Part shown: piece by piece, positions 1 through 8,302 of the stretch | Layout: every line of letters starts with the position of its first letter | Numbering within the stretch: position 1 is the first letter of the stretch | Assembly (NCBI RefSeq): GCF_016597815.1 | Contig: NZ_VCHA01000002.1 | Span: 124,001 to 188,000 of the forward strand | DNA from: Marinobacter sp. DY40_1A1 | GTDB lineage: Bacteria; Pseudomonadota; Gammaproteobacteria; Pseudomonadales; Oleiphilaceae | Length of the DNA stretch: 64,000 nt | Direction of reading: 5' to 3' | Position numbers and translations under genes: made by a program | The notes under the pieces: model-generated | Told to the model about the DNA's origin: nothing | The model's database searches: none | The model's input: only the letters and a program-made list of their open reading frames with translations

Positions 1-82
1 AGCGGGCAATATCGTTAACCAAGTGAAACATGCGCTCCGCGGAGTGCATAACCAGGGCTGTTTTATCAATCTGATGAGCCAT
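1..82 (-). CDS. ratA: RatA/Coq10-type START-domain protein, N-terminal fragment
   Basis: Only the first 27 codons lie in the window; the gene runs off the left edge. Read leftward from the ATG at 80-82 the protein begins MAHQIDKTALVMHSAERMF and continues HLVNDIA. This matches the start of the RatA/YfjG family, where a beta strand with an Ala-Leu-Val core is followed by a helix containing SAE-x-M-x-x-L-V-N-D. Family members are SRPBCC/START-fold proteins, described either as a ribosome-association toxin or as a Coq10-like ubiquinone-binding protein. Proximity to smpB is the usual gammaproteobacterial neighbourhood, although here a transporter gene lies between them. The call rests on a short stretch plus context. 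Confidence 0.7.
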   Translation of the reverse strand, partial: MAHQIDKTALVMHSAERMFHLVNDIAR

Positions 83-156
83 CGGAACCGGTTGTCCTGC
101 TTACAAATACACTTTAAGGCCGACTACAGGCCCTACAACAACAATCACACCTGCGA

Positions 157-1782
157 TCAAACGCTATGATAAAGGATATCACCGTCTTTAGGGGCATTTT
201 GAGGGAGGGACTGAGGCAGGTCAGGTTTGTTCTCAGTCGCTTGCTCTGCTGGTAGCAACTCACCCGCACCCTCTCCTGCCCCGTCGTCGACAACACCCGC
301 ACTACCCGTTTCAATTATTTGTGGTGGAGTGCCATTTTGTTCCTGGAGCACCAGCCCAGGCCCGGGTTCGCACCAGAGTGCCTCACTGCCTGTGTCGCAC
401 ATATTTACCAGTGAACCTGCAGTGTAGTGAACGCCAATGTAAGCAACGACCAGAGGCAGGACCAGGCGCATAACCCAGAACCAGATTGTGCCAAAAAGCC
501 CCGGGGTCTTTCCGAGCATGCTTTTTGAGAGATTGCGTGTCAGGCACCAGCCAGTAAAGAGCGCTATAAGAATCGAAACTAAAGGAATCATCAACCCGCC
601 GGTTAACAACTCAAGCCAGCGGAATACCGTGGCGCCTCCAAGCCGGTATTGCGACCACAAATTGAATGAAAACAAAGAAGCGAGCCCCGCAAGCCACACG
701 ACCAACCCCACTAACAAAACAGACAACCCTCGGGGCGCTCCCGTCCACTCACGGAACCAGCCAACGACCGGCTCCAGCAGTGCAAGTGCCGTCGACCAGA
801 CGATCATCACTACCATCAGAAAGACAGTTGCGATCACAAACTGACTCGCAGGCAGTTCAGCAAGCGAAACCGGAAGCGATACGAACAGAAGGCTAAAGCC
901 TCGTTCACCATCAAAAGCACTGCCTTGCGTCGCCATGGCGAAAATCATTAACCCCGCCAGAATCGCAACCAGCGTATCCATCAACACAACGGCCAGAATG
1001 GATCGTTTGAGTTGCGTATTCGGTGTGGTGTAAGCACCCAGAACCGCCCACACACCCATACCTAATCCCAGGGTATAAAAGGCATGAAACAATGCCGCGC
1101 TCAGGCTGCCCCATGTGAGATCCTGTGGATGCATCTCGAGTATCTGGCTCATGGCGCCATCAATCCGGCCATACCAGGCAGCAAGCCCAAATAGCGCCAG
1201 CATAAGCATCAGCGTACCTGGCGCAACGATTCTGAAGGCCCGCTCAAGCCCGCCAACTACACCCTGCCCAGACACCCACAAGACCATCACCAGGAAGAAC
1301 CCATGCCAACCCATGAATACGCGAAACTCGCGGGGGTCGGAAACCAGCGCAGCAAGAATCCCGGTAGCCTCTGCATGACCAACTCCGGAAAACCGTCCTA
1401 CGGCACCGTAAAACACATAGGCCAGTGCAATCGCCCCGAAAACCGCCGTAAACGACAGGACCAGGAATGCGCCCAAAATACTGAGTCGACCCACGGCCAT
1501 CCAGGCTCTCGAACGTTTAGCGCTGCGTATAAGCCCGTCCATCGCCAACACAATACCGTGACGGGCATGCCGGCCAATGACCGCCTCAGTAATCATTAGA
1601 GGCAGGGTAACCAGCAACAGGCATCCGAGATACAGGAGAATAAATAGCCCACCACCATGCAAGCTCGCCAGATAAGGGAACTGCCACAGGTTTGCCAAGC
1701 CCACAGTTGCACCCACTGCAGCCCAGAAAAAGGTTGATTTTCGGGTAAACGACCCGATATGTGTTTGGTATGGCGTAGGCAT
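157..1782 (-). CDS. Sodium-dependent transporter of the NSS/SNF family
   Basis: The 541-residue polytopic membrane protein belongs to the neurotransmitter:sodium symporter family (LeuT fold). These proteins usually import amino acids or related compounds with Na+. The first helix carries the diagnostic G-A-T-V-G-L-A-N-L-W-Q-F-P pattern at about residues 24-36, the family's Na+/substrate site, followed by about ten more hydrophobic segments. The ATG at 1780-1782 has a GAGG motif just upstream. The last 80 or so residues after the final helix form an acidic, Gly/Pro/Glu-rich tail, longer than in minimal bacterial members (about 450 aa). Substrate cannot be read from sequence. The gene points the same way as ratA (74-base gap) and away from smpB. 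Confidence 0.88.
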   Translation of the reverse strand: MPTPYQTHIGSFTRKSTFFWAAVGATVGLANLWQFPYLASLHGGGLFILLYLGCLLLVTLPLMITEAVIGRHARHGIVLAMDGLIRSAKRSRAWMAVGRLSILGAFLVLSFTAVFGAIALAYVFYGAVGRFSGVGHAEATGILAALVSDPREFRVFMGWHGFFLVMVLWVSGQGVVGGLERAFRIVAPGTLMLMLALFGLAAWYGRIDGAMSQILEMHPQDLTWGSLSAALFHAFYTLGLGMGVWAVLGAYTTPNTQLKRSILAVVLMDTLVAILAGLMIFAMATQGSAFDGERGFSLLFVSLPVSLAELPASQFVIATVFLMVVMIVWSTALALLEPVVGWFREWTGAPRGLSVLLVGLVVWLAGLASLFSFNLWSQYRLGGATVFRWLELLTGGLMIPLVSILIALFTGWCLTRNLSKSMLGKTPGLFGTIWFWVMRLVLPLVVAYIGVHYTAGSLVNMCDTGSEALWCEPGPGLVLQEQNGTPPQIIETGSAGVVDDGAGEGAGELLPAEQATENKPDLPQSLPQNAPKDGDILYHSV

Positions 1783-1868
1783 TTTCGCCTCGGAAAGTGT
1801 CTGGCCAAGTATTGTAGCCGAAGGACTCCTCCACGCACGAACCGCCTGTACCTTTGAGGGTGATTTCG

Positions 1869-1897
1869 TGACCAGTCTGGCACTCCTGAGCTACAAT
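1869..1897 (+). promoter_or_regulatory. Possible sigma-70 promoter of smpB
   Basis: A TGACCA box at 1869-1874 and a TACAAT box at 1892-1897 are 17 bases apart, 64 bases before the smpB start. The -10 box is good and the -35 box is poor, so this is tentative. Confidence 0.35.
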
Positions 1898-1960
1898 GCG
1901 CCTTTTGCCGACCTGCGACAGGCCGGCCCGTTCATTCGTCCGCATCCGGATAATTGATTC

Positions 1961-2440
1961 ATGAGCAAGAAAAAACCCGGTACGCCGAGTAGTACCATCG
2001 CCCTGAACAAAAAGGCGAAACACGAATACCACATAGAAGAACGCTTCGAAGCGGGTATGGTCTTACTCGGCTGGGAAGTGAAATCACTGCGAGCCGGCAA
2101 GGCCCAGATAACCGACGCCTATGTATTATTAAAAGACGGCGAGGCTTTTCTGCTGGGCGGGCATTTTCAGCCCCTTACAGAAGCCTCCACCCATGTTATT
2201 GCCGATCCTACTCGCACCCGCAAATTGCTGCTGCACGCCAAGGAGTTGGCGAAGCTGATCGGGGAAACAAGCCAGGCAGGTCAGACTTGCGTGCCTTTGG
2301 CACTGTACTGGAAAAACAACAAGGTAAAGTGCGAGATCGCCTTGGTGAAGGGCAAGAAGCTATTCGACAAACGCGCTACTGAGAAAGAGCGCGACTGGGA
2401 CCGCCAGAAGCAGCGTATTCTGCGTGATGGCAACGCCTGA
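1961..2440 (+). CDS. smpB: SsrA-binding protein SmpB
   Basis: The 159-residue protein is the RNA-binding partner of tmRNA. It loads the ssrA RNA into the A site of stalled ribosomes for trans-translation. Family signatures are clear: [15 protein letters not shown] start (residues 12-24), the [14 protein letters not shown] segment (about 45-58) and the basic C-terminal tail [20 protein letters not shown] that becomes helical in the ribosomal decoding centre. Length matches the family (about 160 aa). The tmRNA gene itself lies 1.6 kb downstream, separated by a WS/DGAT gene, so both parts of the rescue system are local to this window. Confidence 0.98.
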   Translation: MSKKKPGTPSSTIALNKKAKHEYHIEERFEAGMVLLGWEVKSLRAGKAQITDAYVLLKDGEAFLLGGHFQPLTEASTHVIADPTRTRKLLLHAKELAKLIGETSQAGQTCVPLALYWKNNKVKCEIALVKGKKLFDKRATEKERDWDRQKQRILRDGNA

Positions 2441-2573
2441 CACCAGTTTTTAGCCGACCCTATACTGATCCGCGTCATAAAGTGCAGGTGCTTTGTGTCG
2501 CATACTCCCTCTCTATGCACCGTTTTTTATCCTGCCTATACTGCGGTTTCGGTGCACCTCGGAGGGAGGAACT

Positions 2574-3992
2574 ATGCCACCTAAACGAACCCCAATGACG
2601 GCGGTAGACCGCTCATGGTTGCGGATGGACACGGCCAGTAACCCGATGATGATCTCGGCGGTACTGGTTTTCGATAAACCGATCGCAACAAGCCGCCTCA
2701 AGCTCATCCTCAATGAGCGTTTCCTGCGTTTTCAGAGGTTCCGCCAGCACATTGTTGATGAAGGTGACAAGGTATACTGGCAGAACGACCCGCTCTTCGA
2801 TATTGACAACCACCTGCACCGGATAGCCCTCCCTGGCAAAGCCGGAAAGAATGAACTCCAGGCATTGACCAGTGATCTGAACAGCACCTCGCTGGATTTT
2901 CGTCGCCCCCTCTGGCAGATACATTACATCGATAATTACCAGGGCGGATGCGCGCTCCTGATCCGCATCCACCATTGCATTGCAGATGGCATTTCCCTTG
3001 TACGGGTGCTGCTGTCACTCACAGACAAAACACCGGAACCCGGCAGCAAGAGAGCATTCCCGACACGAGCCCAAAAACAGCCCTCATCTTCAATCGTGGG
3101 CCGGGTTCTACATCGCGCCCTTGATACCACCGAAGCAGCAACACAGCAGGCTCGCCTGTTTATGCAGGCGGTAAGGGACCAACCCAACTACCCCCTAAAG
3201 CTTGCCAGCACTGCCAGCGGTGTTGCAGTGGACCTGCTAAAGCTGGGCCTTTCGCCCTTTGAACCCAAAACAGGCCTCAAAAACCCACTTTCTGGCCGCA
3301 AGCAGGTAGCGTGGGCGGAACCACTGGATCTTGCGGAAGTAAAAGCCTGTGCCAAGGCGCTGGGTGGCACTATTAACGATGTCCTCCTGTGCGCCACAAC
3401 CGGCGCACTCCACAGGCACTTTAAAGCGAGCAAGGAAGTTATCCCGGGCTGCGGGATACGTGTTGCCGTGCCCTTCAACTTGCGGCCACTTAACCAGCCC
3501 ATCGAAACGCTTGGAAACCAGTTTGGCCTGGTACTGGTATGCCTGCCGATTGAAATCGCAGACCCGATAATGTGTTTCCAGCAGGTGCAGGAGAACATGA
3601 ACCGCCTCAAACAGTCCTATCAGGCCCAGGTTACCTACAGCCTGCTGGACCTGTTCGGGCGTGGCCCGGACATTCTGGAGCGGCGAGCCCTGGACCTCCT
3701 CAGCAATAAAGCCTCGGCGGTACTCACAAACGTACCGGGCCCAAGAGAACCCGTTTATCTGGCTGGGAGCAAACTGGTGCAGCCTATGTTTTGGGTGCCA
3801 CAAAGCGGCAACATAGGTATTGGCATGAGCATTTTCAGCTACGCCGGTACGGTGCAGTTCGGTATTACTGTGGACAAAGCCATTCATGCCGACCCGAATG
3901 ACGTGATGGACTATTTCCGGGACAGCTTCGAGGCCTTGAGCCACGCAGCTCTGGCAGGCCGGCATGAGAGCAAAAAACACCAGTCAGCCTGA
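2574..3992 (+). CDS. Wax ester synthase/diacylglycerol acyltransferase (WS/DGAT), copy 1
   Basis: This bifunctional acyltransferase family transfers acyl groups from acyl-CoA to fatty alcohols or diacylglycerol, making wax esters or triacylglycerols for storage. The 472-residue protein has the N-terminal LxxxDxxWLRMD signature (about residues 8-19), the PLWQ motif (112-115), the catalytic HHxxxDG motif as HHCIADG (133-139), the GGTINDVLL region and a late T-N-V-P-G-P-R-E segment. The ATG at 2574 is chosen because a strong GGAGGGAGGA ribosome site lies at 2561-2570; an in-frame upstream extension has no such support. A second, divergent WS/DGAT occurs at 38.5-39.9 kb. Substrate preference cannot be predicted. 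Confidence 0.93.
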   Translation: MPPKRTPMTAVDRSWLRMDTASNPMMISAVLVFDKPIATSRLKLILNERFLRFQRFRQHIVDEGDKVYWQNDPLFDIDNHLHRIALPGKAGKNELQALTSDLNSTSLDFRRPLWQIHYIDNYQGGCALLIRIHHCIADGISLVRVLLSLTDKTPEPGSKRAFPTRAQKQPSSSIVGRVLHRALDTTEAATQQARLFMQAVRDQPNYPLKLASTASGVAVDLLKLGLSPFEPKTGLKNPLSGRKQVAWAEPLDLAEVKACAKALGGTINDVLLCATTGALHRHFKASKEVIPGCGIRVAVPFNLRPLNQPIETLGNQFGLVLVCLPIEIADPIMCFQQVQENMNRLKQSYQAQVTYSLLDLFGRGPDILERRALDLLSNKASAVLTNVPGPREPVYLAGSKLVQPMFWVPQSGNIGIGMSIFSYAGTVQFGITVDKAIHADPNDVMDYFRDSFEALSHAALAGRHESKKHQSA

Positions 3993-4042
3993 GAATCATT
4001 GGCCCTTCAGGCAAGACCGCACAAAACAACAACAATGAGGCC

Positions 4043-4072
4043 TTGAAGTTAAGCGAGGCGGCCACATATACT
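4043..4072 (+). promoter_or_regulatory. Sigma-70 promoter of ssrA
   Basis: TTGAAG at 4043-4048 and TATACT at 4067-4072 are separated by 18 bases. The -10 box ends eight bases before the mature 5' end of tmRNA at 4081, the expected spacing for direct initiation. Confidence 0.75.
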
Positions 4073-4080
4073 GTGAGTAA

Positions 4081-4445
4081 GGGGACGACATGGCTTCGAC
4101 GCTGGTGGCGAACCCTTGGGTGCATGTCGAGATGGCAGCGAATCTCGTAAATCCAAAGCTGCAACGCAATAGTCGCAAACGACGAAAACTACGCACTAGC
4201 AGCCTAAGGGCCGCTAGTCGTCCTGACTGGGTCGCCCGTAGCCCAGAGCTACATCTCAGGACGTCATCGCTTACGGGATGCTCCGTTATCCAGAGTTCAC
4301 TGGCTAACGGCTAAGATTTAAAGAACTCGCCTCTTACACCCTGGCCTTCGGGTCGTTCGAGGTTAAATCAATAGAAGGACATAAACATGTAGATCTCAAG
4401 GCACAGTGCTGGCGGACGCGGGTTCAATTCCCGCCGTCTCCACCA
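4081..4445 (+). ncRNA. ssrA: Transfer-messenger RNA (tmRNA, 10Sa RNA)
   Basis: This RNA rescues stalled ribosomes and tags the nascent peptide for degradation. The 5' end GGGGACGACATGGCTTCGAC and the 3' end (T-arm GGTTCAATTCCCGCC, then GTCTCC and an encoded ACCA) form the tRNA-like acceptor: GGGGAC at 4081-4086 pairs with GUCUCC with one G-U. The internal reading frame at 4175-4207 encodes ANDENYALAA followed by TAA, identical to the E. coli tag. The 365-nucleotide length is normal for a one-piece tmRNA, and the mid-region shows pseudoknot-like complementary segments. It is flanked by a good promoter and terminator. Confidence 0.98.
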
Positions 4446-4490
4446 ACCAAGAGTTTCAAGGGGTCCAGCGAGACCCACTGAAACGCCCCA

Positions 4491-4514
4491 AAGCCCCGGA
4501 AACGGGGCTTTTTT
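4491..4514 (+). terminator. Rho-independent terminator of ssrA
   Basis: A perfect 7-bp stem, AAGCCCC (4491-4497) with GGGGCTT (4504-4510), has a six-base loop and is followed by further T residues to 4514. It lies 46 bases after the tmRNA CCA end. Confidence 0.88.
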
Positions 4515-4549
4515 ATGCCTATTCATTCCATAATGATCCAAAAGCCAAA

Positions 4550-4969
4550 TTACATCCCACTCCTTTCAAACCATGCATCATAAATCCGCTTATCCCATTT
4601 GCTCTGGAAGAACGCGATGGCGGCTTTTTGATCGTCCCTGGAGAGTTCATTTCCGAACGGGGGCATTTGGCCACCCATGGGAGCGCCACCCTGATTGATC
4701 GTGCCCATCAGCATGTCGAATGGATGGTGCCAGGCGTGCCCCGTTCCGTTAAGCGGTGGCGGCGGGAAGGAGCCATCTTCGAGCCGCTTTCTCCAATTAA
4801 AGGCCCCTTGGGCGTTGGAGCCGTGACAGCTTGCGCAGTTGTCGTCGAATACGGTTGCGCCACGCTCGACCTGGGCTTGGGTGTACCAGCGGCCATCTAC
4901 CGTCCCGTCACTGCAACCACTGATCAATCCTACTAAAAGAATTCCAAATGAAATTTTTACCTTACGCAT
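4550..4969 (-). CDS. Lipoprotein c-type cytochrome of the copper locus
   Basis: The 139-residue protein starts with a lipoprotein signal peptide (lipobox L-I-S-G-C, Cys19). It carries one haem-binding motif CASCH at 45-49 and a probable axial methionine in the GGQMPPFG segment (Met102). It should be a membrane-anchored periplasmic mono-haem cytochrome c. It is the last gene of the leftward run cupredoxin, copA, copB, cytochrome, 63 bases after copB. Similar small cytochromes occur beside copA/copB in other proteobacteria. A role as electron acceptor for the multicopper oxidase is inference. No strong ribosome site is visible before the ATG. Confidence 0.88.
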   Translation of the reverse strand: MRKVKISFGILLVGLISGCSDGTVDGRWYTQAQVERGATVFDDNCASCHGSNAQGAFNWRKRLEDGSFPPPPLNGTGHAWHHPFDMLMGTINQGGAPMGGQMPPFGNELSRDDQKAAIAFFQSKWDKRIYDAWFERSGM

Positions 4970-5032
4970 TCAATTCGTGCACCCAAGTTATTCAGTGGTG
5001 GTGTTCATCTATCTTCCTTTATGCTTCTTCTC

Positions 5033-5782
5033 TTAAAAGGAGAGCCGCGCCCCAACGACTACAAACCAATCCTCCGTGCTACCGCCATCGGCCCTGGCAA
5101 AATCCGCTGTATCACCGTATTTGCGTTCGTGAACAACACCAACGTAAGGCGAGAAAGCGCGGTCAACTAGGTCGTAGCTCAGCCGTAACCCGGTTTCTGT
5201 GGACACCAGGCCCTTCCCTACTCCAATTTCCCGATCCTCGCTGAACGCTGCTGTTGCATCGAAAGTAGCTGTGAGTATCCAGTAATTGGTGAGTAGCAAT
5301 TCATACTCTGCATCCAGATCAGCAGAAGTGTCGCCGTCCTTGCTCACGTAAAGGTTCGCATCGATTTCAAACCACTGCGGCGCCAGGCCTGCCACACCGA
5401 GAACTGCATAGGTTCGATCCGGGCCTTCCGGAGTGTCGAATCGTACCCCGGCCTTTGCATCGAAGAATGTTGATATCGGGATTTGCCCCACCAACTGGTT
5501 TTCGAGTTTTTCGTAAGCTTGCTCTTCGAAGGAATACTCCCCACTGGAAAGCCAGCGAGCTTTGAAATTGTCAGTGCCATAAAAGAAATCCGCATCCCAA
5601 ACACCTATTTCTTCATCACTGTCACTGTAACGGTATTCAAGTTCTTCGAACTGCGCGCCCCACACCTTCAGCGGCTGCTTACGCTGGGTGGTATCCGGCA
5701 TCCGCTCTTGAGCAGACGCCAGCGCCGGTATGACACTCAAGCTAACAACCGCACTTGCAATCAACGGCATCCAAAGCTTCAT
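5033..5782 (-). CDS. copB: CopB/PcoB-family copper resistance outer-membrane protein
   Basis: The 249-residue protein has a Sec signal peptide (cleavage about residue 24, A-L-A-S-A-Q) and alternating amphipathic strands typical of an outer-membrane beta barrel, ending in the C-terminal Phe expected for barrel insertion. The E-L-E-Y-R-Y segment early in the mature part and the GLRLSYDLVDRAFSPYVGV segment near the end match the CopB family. CopB works with periplasmic CopA in copper sequestration or export. Its ATG overlaps the copA stop codon by four bases (ATGA), so the two are translationally coupled. The Met/His-rich N-terminal repeats found in some CopB proteins are absent. Confidence 0.9.
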   Translation of the reverse strand: MKLWMPLIASAVVSLSVIPALASAQERMPDTTQRKQPLKVWGAQFEELEYRYSDSDEEIGVWDADFFYGTDNFKARWLSSGEYSFEEQAYEKLENQLVGQIPISTFFDAKAGVRFDTPEGPDRTYAVLGVAGLAPQWFEIDANLYVSKDGDTSADLDAEYELLLTNYWILTATFDATAAFSEDREIGVGKGLVSTETGLRLSYDLVDRAFSPYVGVVHERKYGDTADFARADGGSTEDWFVVVGARLSF

Positions 5783-7470
5783 ACGTCACCCCCAATTTCG
5801 CTCGGCTGCTCACTGAATGCGGCCTGAGTGGATTCCGGCCCACCCTCAACAATCACTTTTCGGAACATGCCAGCCGCCATGTGGTAAGTCAGGTGGCAAT
5901 GGAAGGCCCACTGCCCAGGCGCATCCACTTCGGTTTCCATGTAAACCGTCGTACCAGGCTGCACACTGACTGTGTGTTTGATCGGATTCCATTGGCCAGC
6001 ACCGACATCGAGAATCGACCACATACCGTGCAGGTGCATGGGGTGCGTCATCATGGTTTCGTTTACAAATTTGAAGCGAACTCGTTCGCCATATTTCAGG
6101 CGTATGGGCTCAGCGTCCTCGTATTTAACGCCATTGATACTCCAGGTGTAGCGTTCCATGTTGCCGGTAAGCCGCAACTCGATTTCTCGTGCGGGCTCCC
6201 GTTCTTCATAAAGAGGCTTCTGTGCTTTCAGATCGGCATAGGATAGAAATTTGCCGCCATTGGCTGCGGTTGGAACCAGCCCGCTACCTTTAGCGTAAAA
6301 CGGATCACTTGCACCGCCTTCAGGCATCATCATGGCGCTATGATCCATACCCTCCATATTGGAATGGTCCATATCGGGCATCTCAGCCATTTTGTTTGCA
6401 CTGCCCATGTCACCGTGATCCATTCCCGGCATGCCGCCCATGTCCGCCATGGTCAATCGTGCGGGCTCGCGCAATCCGGGAACAGGCGCTTCCATTCCTT
6501 CCTCTGGCGCCAGCGTTGCTCGCGCATAGCCGGAACGCCCCATAGACTCGGCAAAAATCGTATAGGCTTGCTCGTCCTTGGGCCGAACGATCACGTCGTA
6601 GGTTTCCGCAACACCAATACGGAATTCATCCACATTGACCGGCTGTACGTTATTGCCATCAGCCTGGACAACGGTCATTTTCAGGCCCGGAATCCGGATG
6701 TCGAAATAGGTCATTGCGGATGAGTTTATAAAACGCAGCCGAATTCGCTCGCCGGGCTCAAAGAGACCGGTCCAGTTCTGTTCCGGACCTTTGCCATTAA
6801 TCATGCCGGTAAAACCCTGCAGATCCTCAACATCGGCCTGCATCATGCGCATGTCGCCCCATGCCAGGCGTTCTTTCACCGTGCTCAGGAAGCCGTTTTC
6901 TGAAACGTCCGAAAAGAACTCCCCCACGGTTTGCTGTTTACGGTTGTAGTAATCCGGCGTTATCTTGAGGTTGCGCATAACCCGTTCGCTGGCGTGCGGG
7001 TGTTTATCCGTCAACTGAACCACGTATTCGCGATCGTAGCGAAACGGCTCTCGCCCTTCTGGTTCGATGATAATGGAACCAGAGGCCCCCTCCGGCTCCT
7101 GAAAGCCCGAGTGGCTGTGAAACCAGTAGGTTCCCGATTGTGTAATGGGGAACCTGTAGGTGAACGTCTCTCCGGGTTTGATGCCAGGAAAGCTGATCCC
7201 TGGAACACCATCCTGCTCAAAGGGAAGAATCAAACCGTGCCAGTGAATAGAGGTCATCTCGTCAAGGTTGTTGGTGACGTTGATAGAAACCTCTTCTCCC
7301 TCTTTGAAGCGTAAAGTGGGGCCAGGAGATGTACCGTTGTAACCAACCCCCTCTTTCACAAATTCCCCGGTATCGATTGTCACTCGGTCCACGGTCAGGT
7401 TGTACTCACCCGCTAAGCCAATAGCGGGCAAAAGCAGGCTCAATGCGCCTGCGACAAGGGTCCTCATCAT
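5779..7470 (-). CDS. copA: CopA-type periplasmic multicopper oxidase
   Basis: This 563-residue copper-resistance oxidase probably oxidises Cu(I) in the periplasm. All four type 1/2/3 copper motifs are present: HWHG (76-79), HSH (118-120), HPMHLHG (476-482) and HCHLTYHMAAGM (524-535). A methionine/histidine/aspartate-rich copper-binding stretch spans about 341-382. The ATG at 7470 has a GGGAG ribosome site nine bases upstream and is preferred over an in-frame TTG at 7476. The N-terminus MMRTLVAGALSLLLPAIGLAG looks like a Sec signal peptide with no twin arginine, whereas most CopA proteins are Tat substrates. It follows the cupredoxin gene (94-base gap) and overlaps copB. Confidence 0.96.
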   Translation of the reverse strand: MMRTLVAGALSLLLPAIGLAGEYNLTVDRVTIDTGEFVKEGVGYNGTSPGPTLRFKEGEEVSINVTNNLDEMTSIHWHGLILPFEQDGVPGISFPGIKPGETFTYRFPITQSGTYWFHSHSGFQEPEGASGSIIIEPEGREPFRYDREYVVQLTDKHPHASERVMRNLKITPDYYNRKQQTVGEFFSDVSENGFLSTVKERLAWGDMRMMQADVEDLQGFTGMINGKGPEQNWTGLFEPGERIRLRFINSSAMTYFDIRIPGLKMTVVQADGNNVQPVNVDEFRIGVAETYDVIVRPKDEQAYTIFAESMGRSGYARATLAPEEGMEAPVPGLREPARLTMADMGGMPGMDHGDMGSANKMAEMPDMDHSNMEGMDHSAMMMPEGGASDPFYAKGSGLVPTAANGGKFLSYADLKAQKPLYEEREPAREIELRLTGNMERYTWSINGVKYEDAEPIRLKYGERVRFKFVNETMMTHPMHLHGMWSILDVGAGQWNPIKHTVSVQPGTTVYMETEVDAPGQWAFHCHLTYHMAAGMFRKVIVEGGPESTQAAFSEQPSEIGGDV

Positions 7471-7514
7471 GATCAACTGCTCCCGAACTACTTCGTCGTA
7501 TTCAAAGATCCCGA

Positions 7515-7538
7515 CGCGCCGGCTATTGAGCGGGCGCG
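7515..7538. repeat. GC-rich hairpin between cupredoxin gene and copA
   Basis: CGCGCC (7515-7520) and GGCGCG (7533-7538) are exact complements around a 12-base loop in the 94-base gap. There is no T-run, so it could be an RNA processing or stability element rather than a terminator. Confidence 0.35.
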
Positions 7539-7564
7539 CTAAACTCTTACTTGTTCAAAAGGAT

Positions 7565-8098
7565 TCAGTTGAAATTCACTTCGCCGTACATGCCTGCCTG
7601 ATAGTGCCCTGGAACGTTGCAGGCAAACTCGATATTGCCCTTTTCGGAAAACGTCCAGATGATTTCCTGGCTCTCTCCCGGCTCTAAAAGCACGCTGTTC
7701 GGGTCGTCGTGCTTCATGGACTTGCCGTGCCCCATATCCATTTCCATCATGTCGTGATTGAGCTTGCCGCCCTGAATAGCGCCGTGCTCAACCATCATCA
7801 TCATTTCTTTTTGATGTGCTTCGTGCATATCGGGGGTGCCAATGTTGAATTCGTGCACCAATTGACCTTTGTTCTGAACCAAAAAACGCACCGTTTCTCC
7901 TGGTTTGACTTCGATAGCTTCAGGCTCGTAGTAGTTGTCATACATCTCCACTGTAATGCTGCGACTGACATCAGACGCTTTACCCGGTTCGCCGCTCTTG
8001 GCGCTGTGACCATGCCCACCTCCGTGGGTACCTGCTCCAAGTGCTGCCAAGGGCATTGAAATGGCAACTGCTGCAACTGCGAACTTTGCTAGACTCAT
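7565..8098 (-). CDS. Periplasmic cupredoxin (plastocyanin/azurin-like), His/Met-rich
   Basis: The 177-residue protein has a Sec signal peptide (1 to about 22) and a single cupredoxin domain. The mononuclear copper ligands are His82 (in V-H-E-F), Cys160 (F-A-C-N-V-P-G-H), His165 and Met170. A His/Gly-rich stretch follows the signal peptide, and a Met/His-rich insertion (about 91-130) probably binds extra copper. The ATG at 8098 has AGGAG upstream; a longer in-frame extension to 8188 lacks such a site. It is the first gene of the leftward copper operon and diverges from the CopR-like regulator. Probable role: copper carrier or electron-transfer partner for CopA. Confidence 0.93.
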   Translation of the reverse strand: MSLAKFAVAAVAISMPLAALGAGTHGGGHGHSAKSGEPGKASDVSRSITVEMYDNYYEPEAIEVKPGETVRFLVQNKGQLVHEFNIGTPDMHEAHQKEMMMMVEHGAIQGGKLNHDMMEMDMGHGKSMKHDDPNSVLLEPGESQEIIWTFSEKGNIEFACNVPGHYQAGMYGEVNFN

Positions 8099-8228
8099 CA
8101 AATCTTCTCCTGTGGTGCGGCGTAACGTGCGTTCAAAACCTGTGTTTGCCCCGCAACGTGAATGTTGTGCTAAAACGCCTGATACCATCGCGCACGAACC
8201 TGAACTCTTTCTGAAAATCCGGATTTAT

Positions 8229-8257
8229 TTGCAGTTCAGGCTCAGTTCAGTTTGATA
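8229..8257 (+). promoter_or_regulatory. Direct repeat and possible promoter before the CopRS-like genes
   Basis: The octamer CAGTTCAG occurs at 8232-8239 and again at 8243-8250, an 11-base period (one helical turn). This is the geometry bound by dimers of OmpR/PhoB-type regulators. It overlaps a possible promoter, TTGCAG (8229-8234) and TTGATA (8252-8257), 17 bases apart. It is the natural candidate for the CopR-like binding site, though direct evidence is lacking. Confidence 0.5.
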
Positions 8258-8302
8258 AGCGACACTGCTGCCGACTGTTTTGACGTAAGAAGGAAGCGAC
8301 AC

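Noticed and set aside
4175..4314. Open frames inside the tmRNA region
   Set aside because: They overlap the structured tmRNA; only the ANDENYALAA tag frame (4175-4207) is supported.
4400..4520. tmRNA 3' end as attachment site of an integrated island
   Set aside because: ssrA is a frequent integration site, but no integrase and no second copy of the tmRNA 3' end was seen in the window; the adjacent copper genes need no island explanation.
5033..7470. Rightward frames opposite copB and copA
   Set aside because: They are antisense to well-supported genes and lack ribosome sites and family features.
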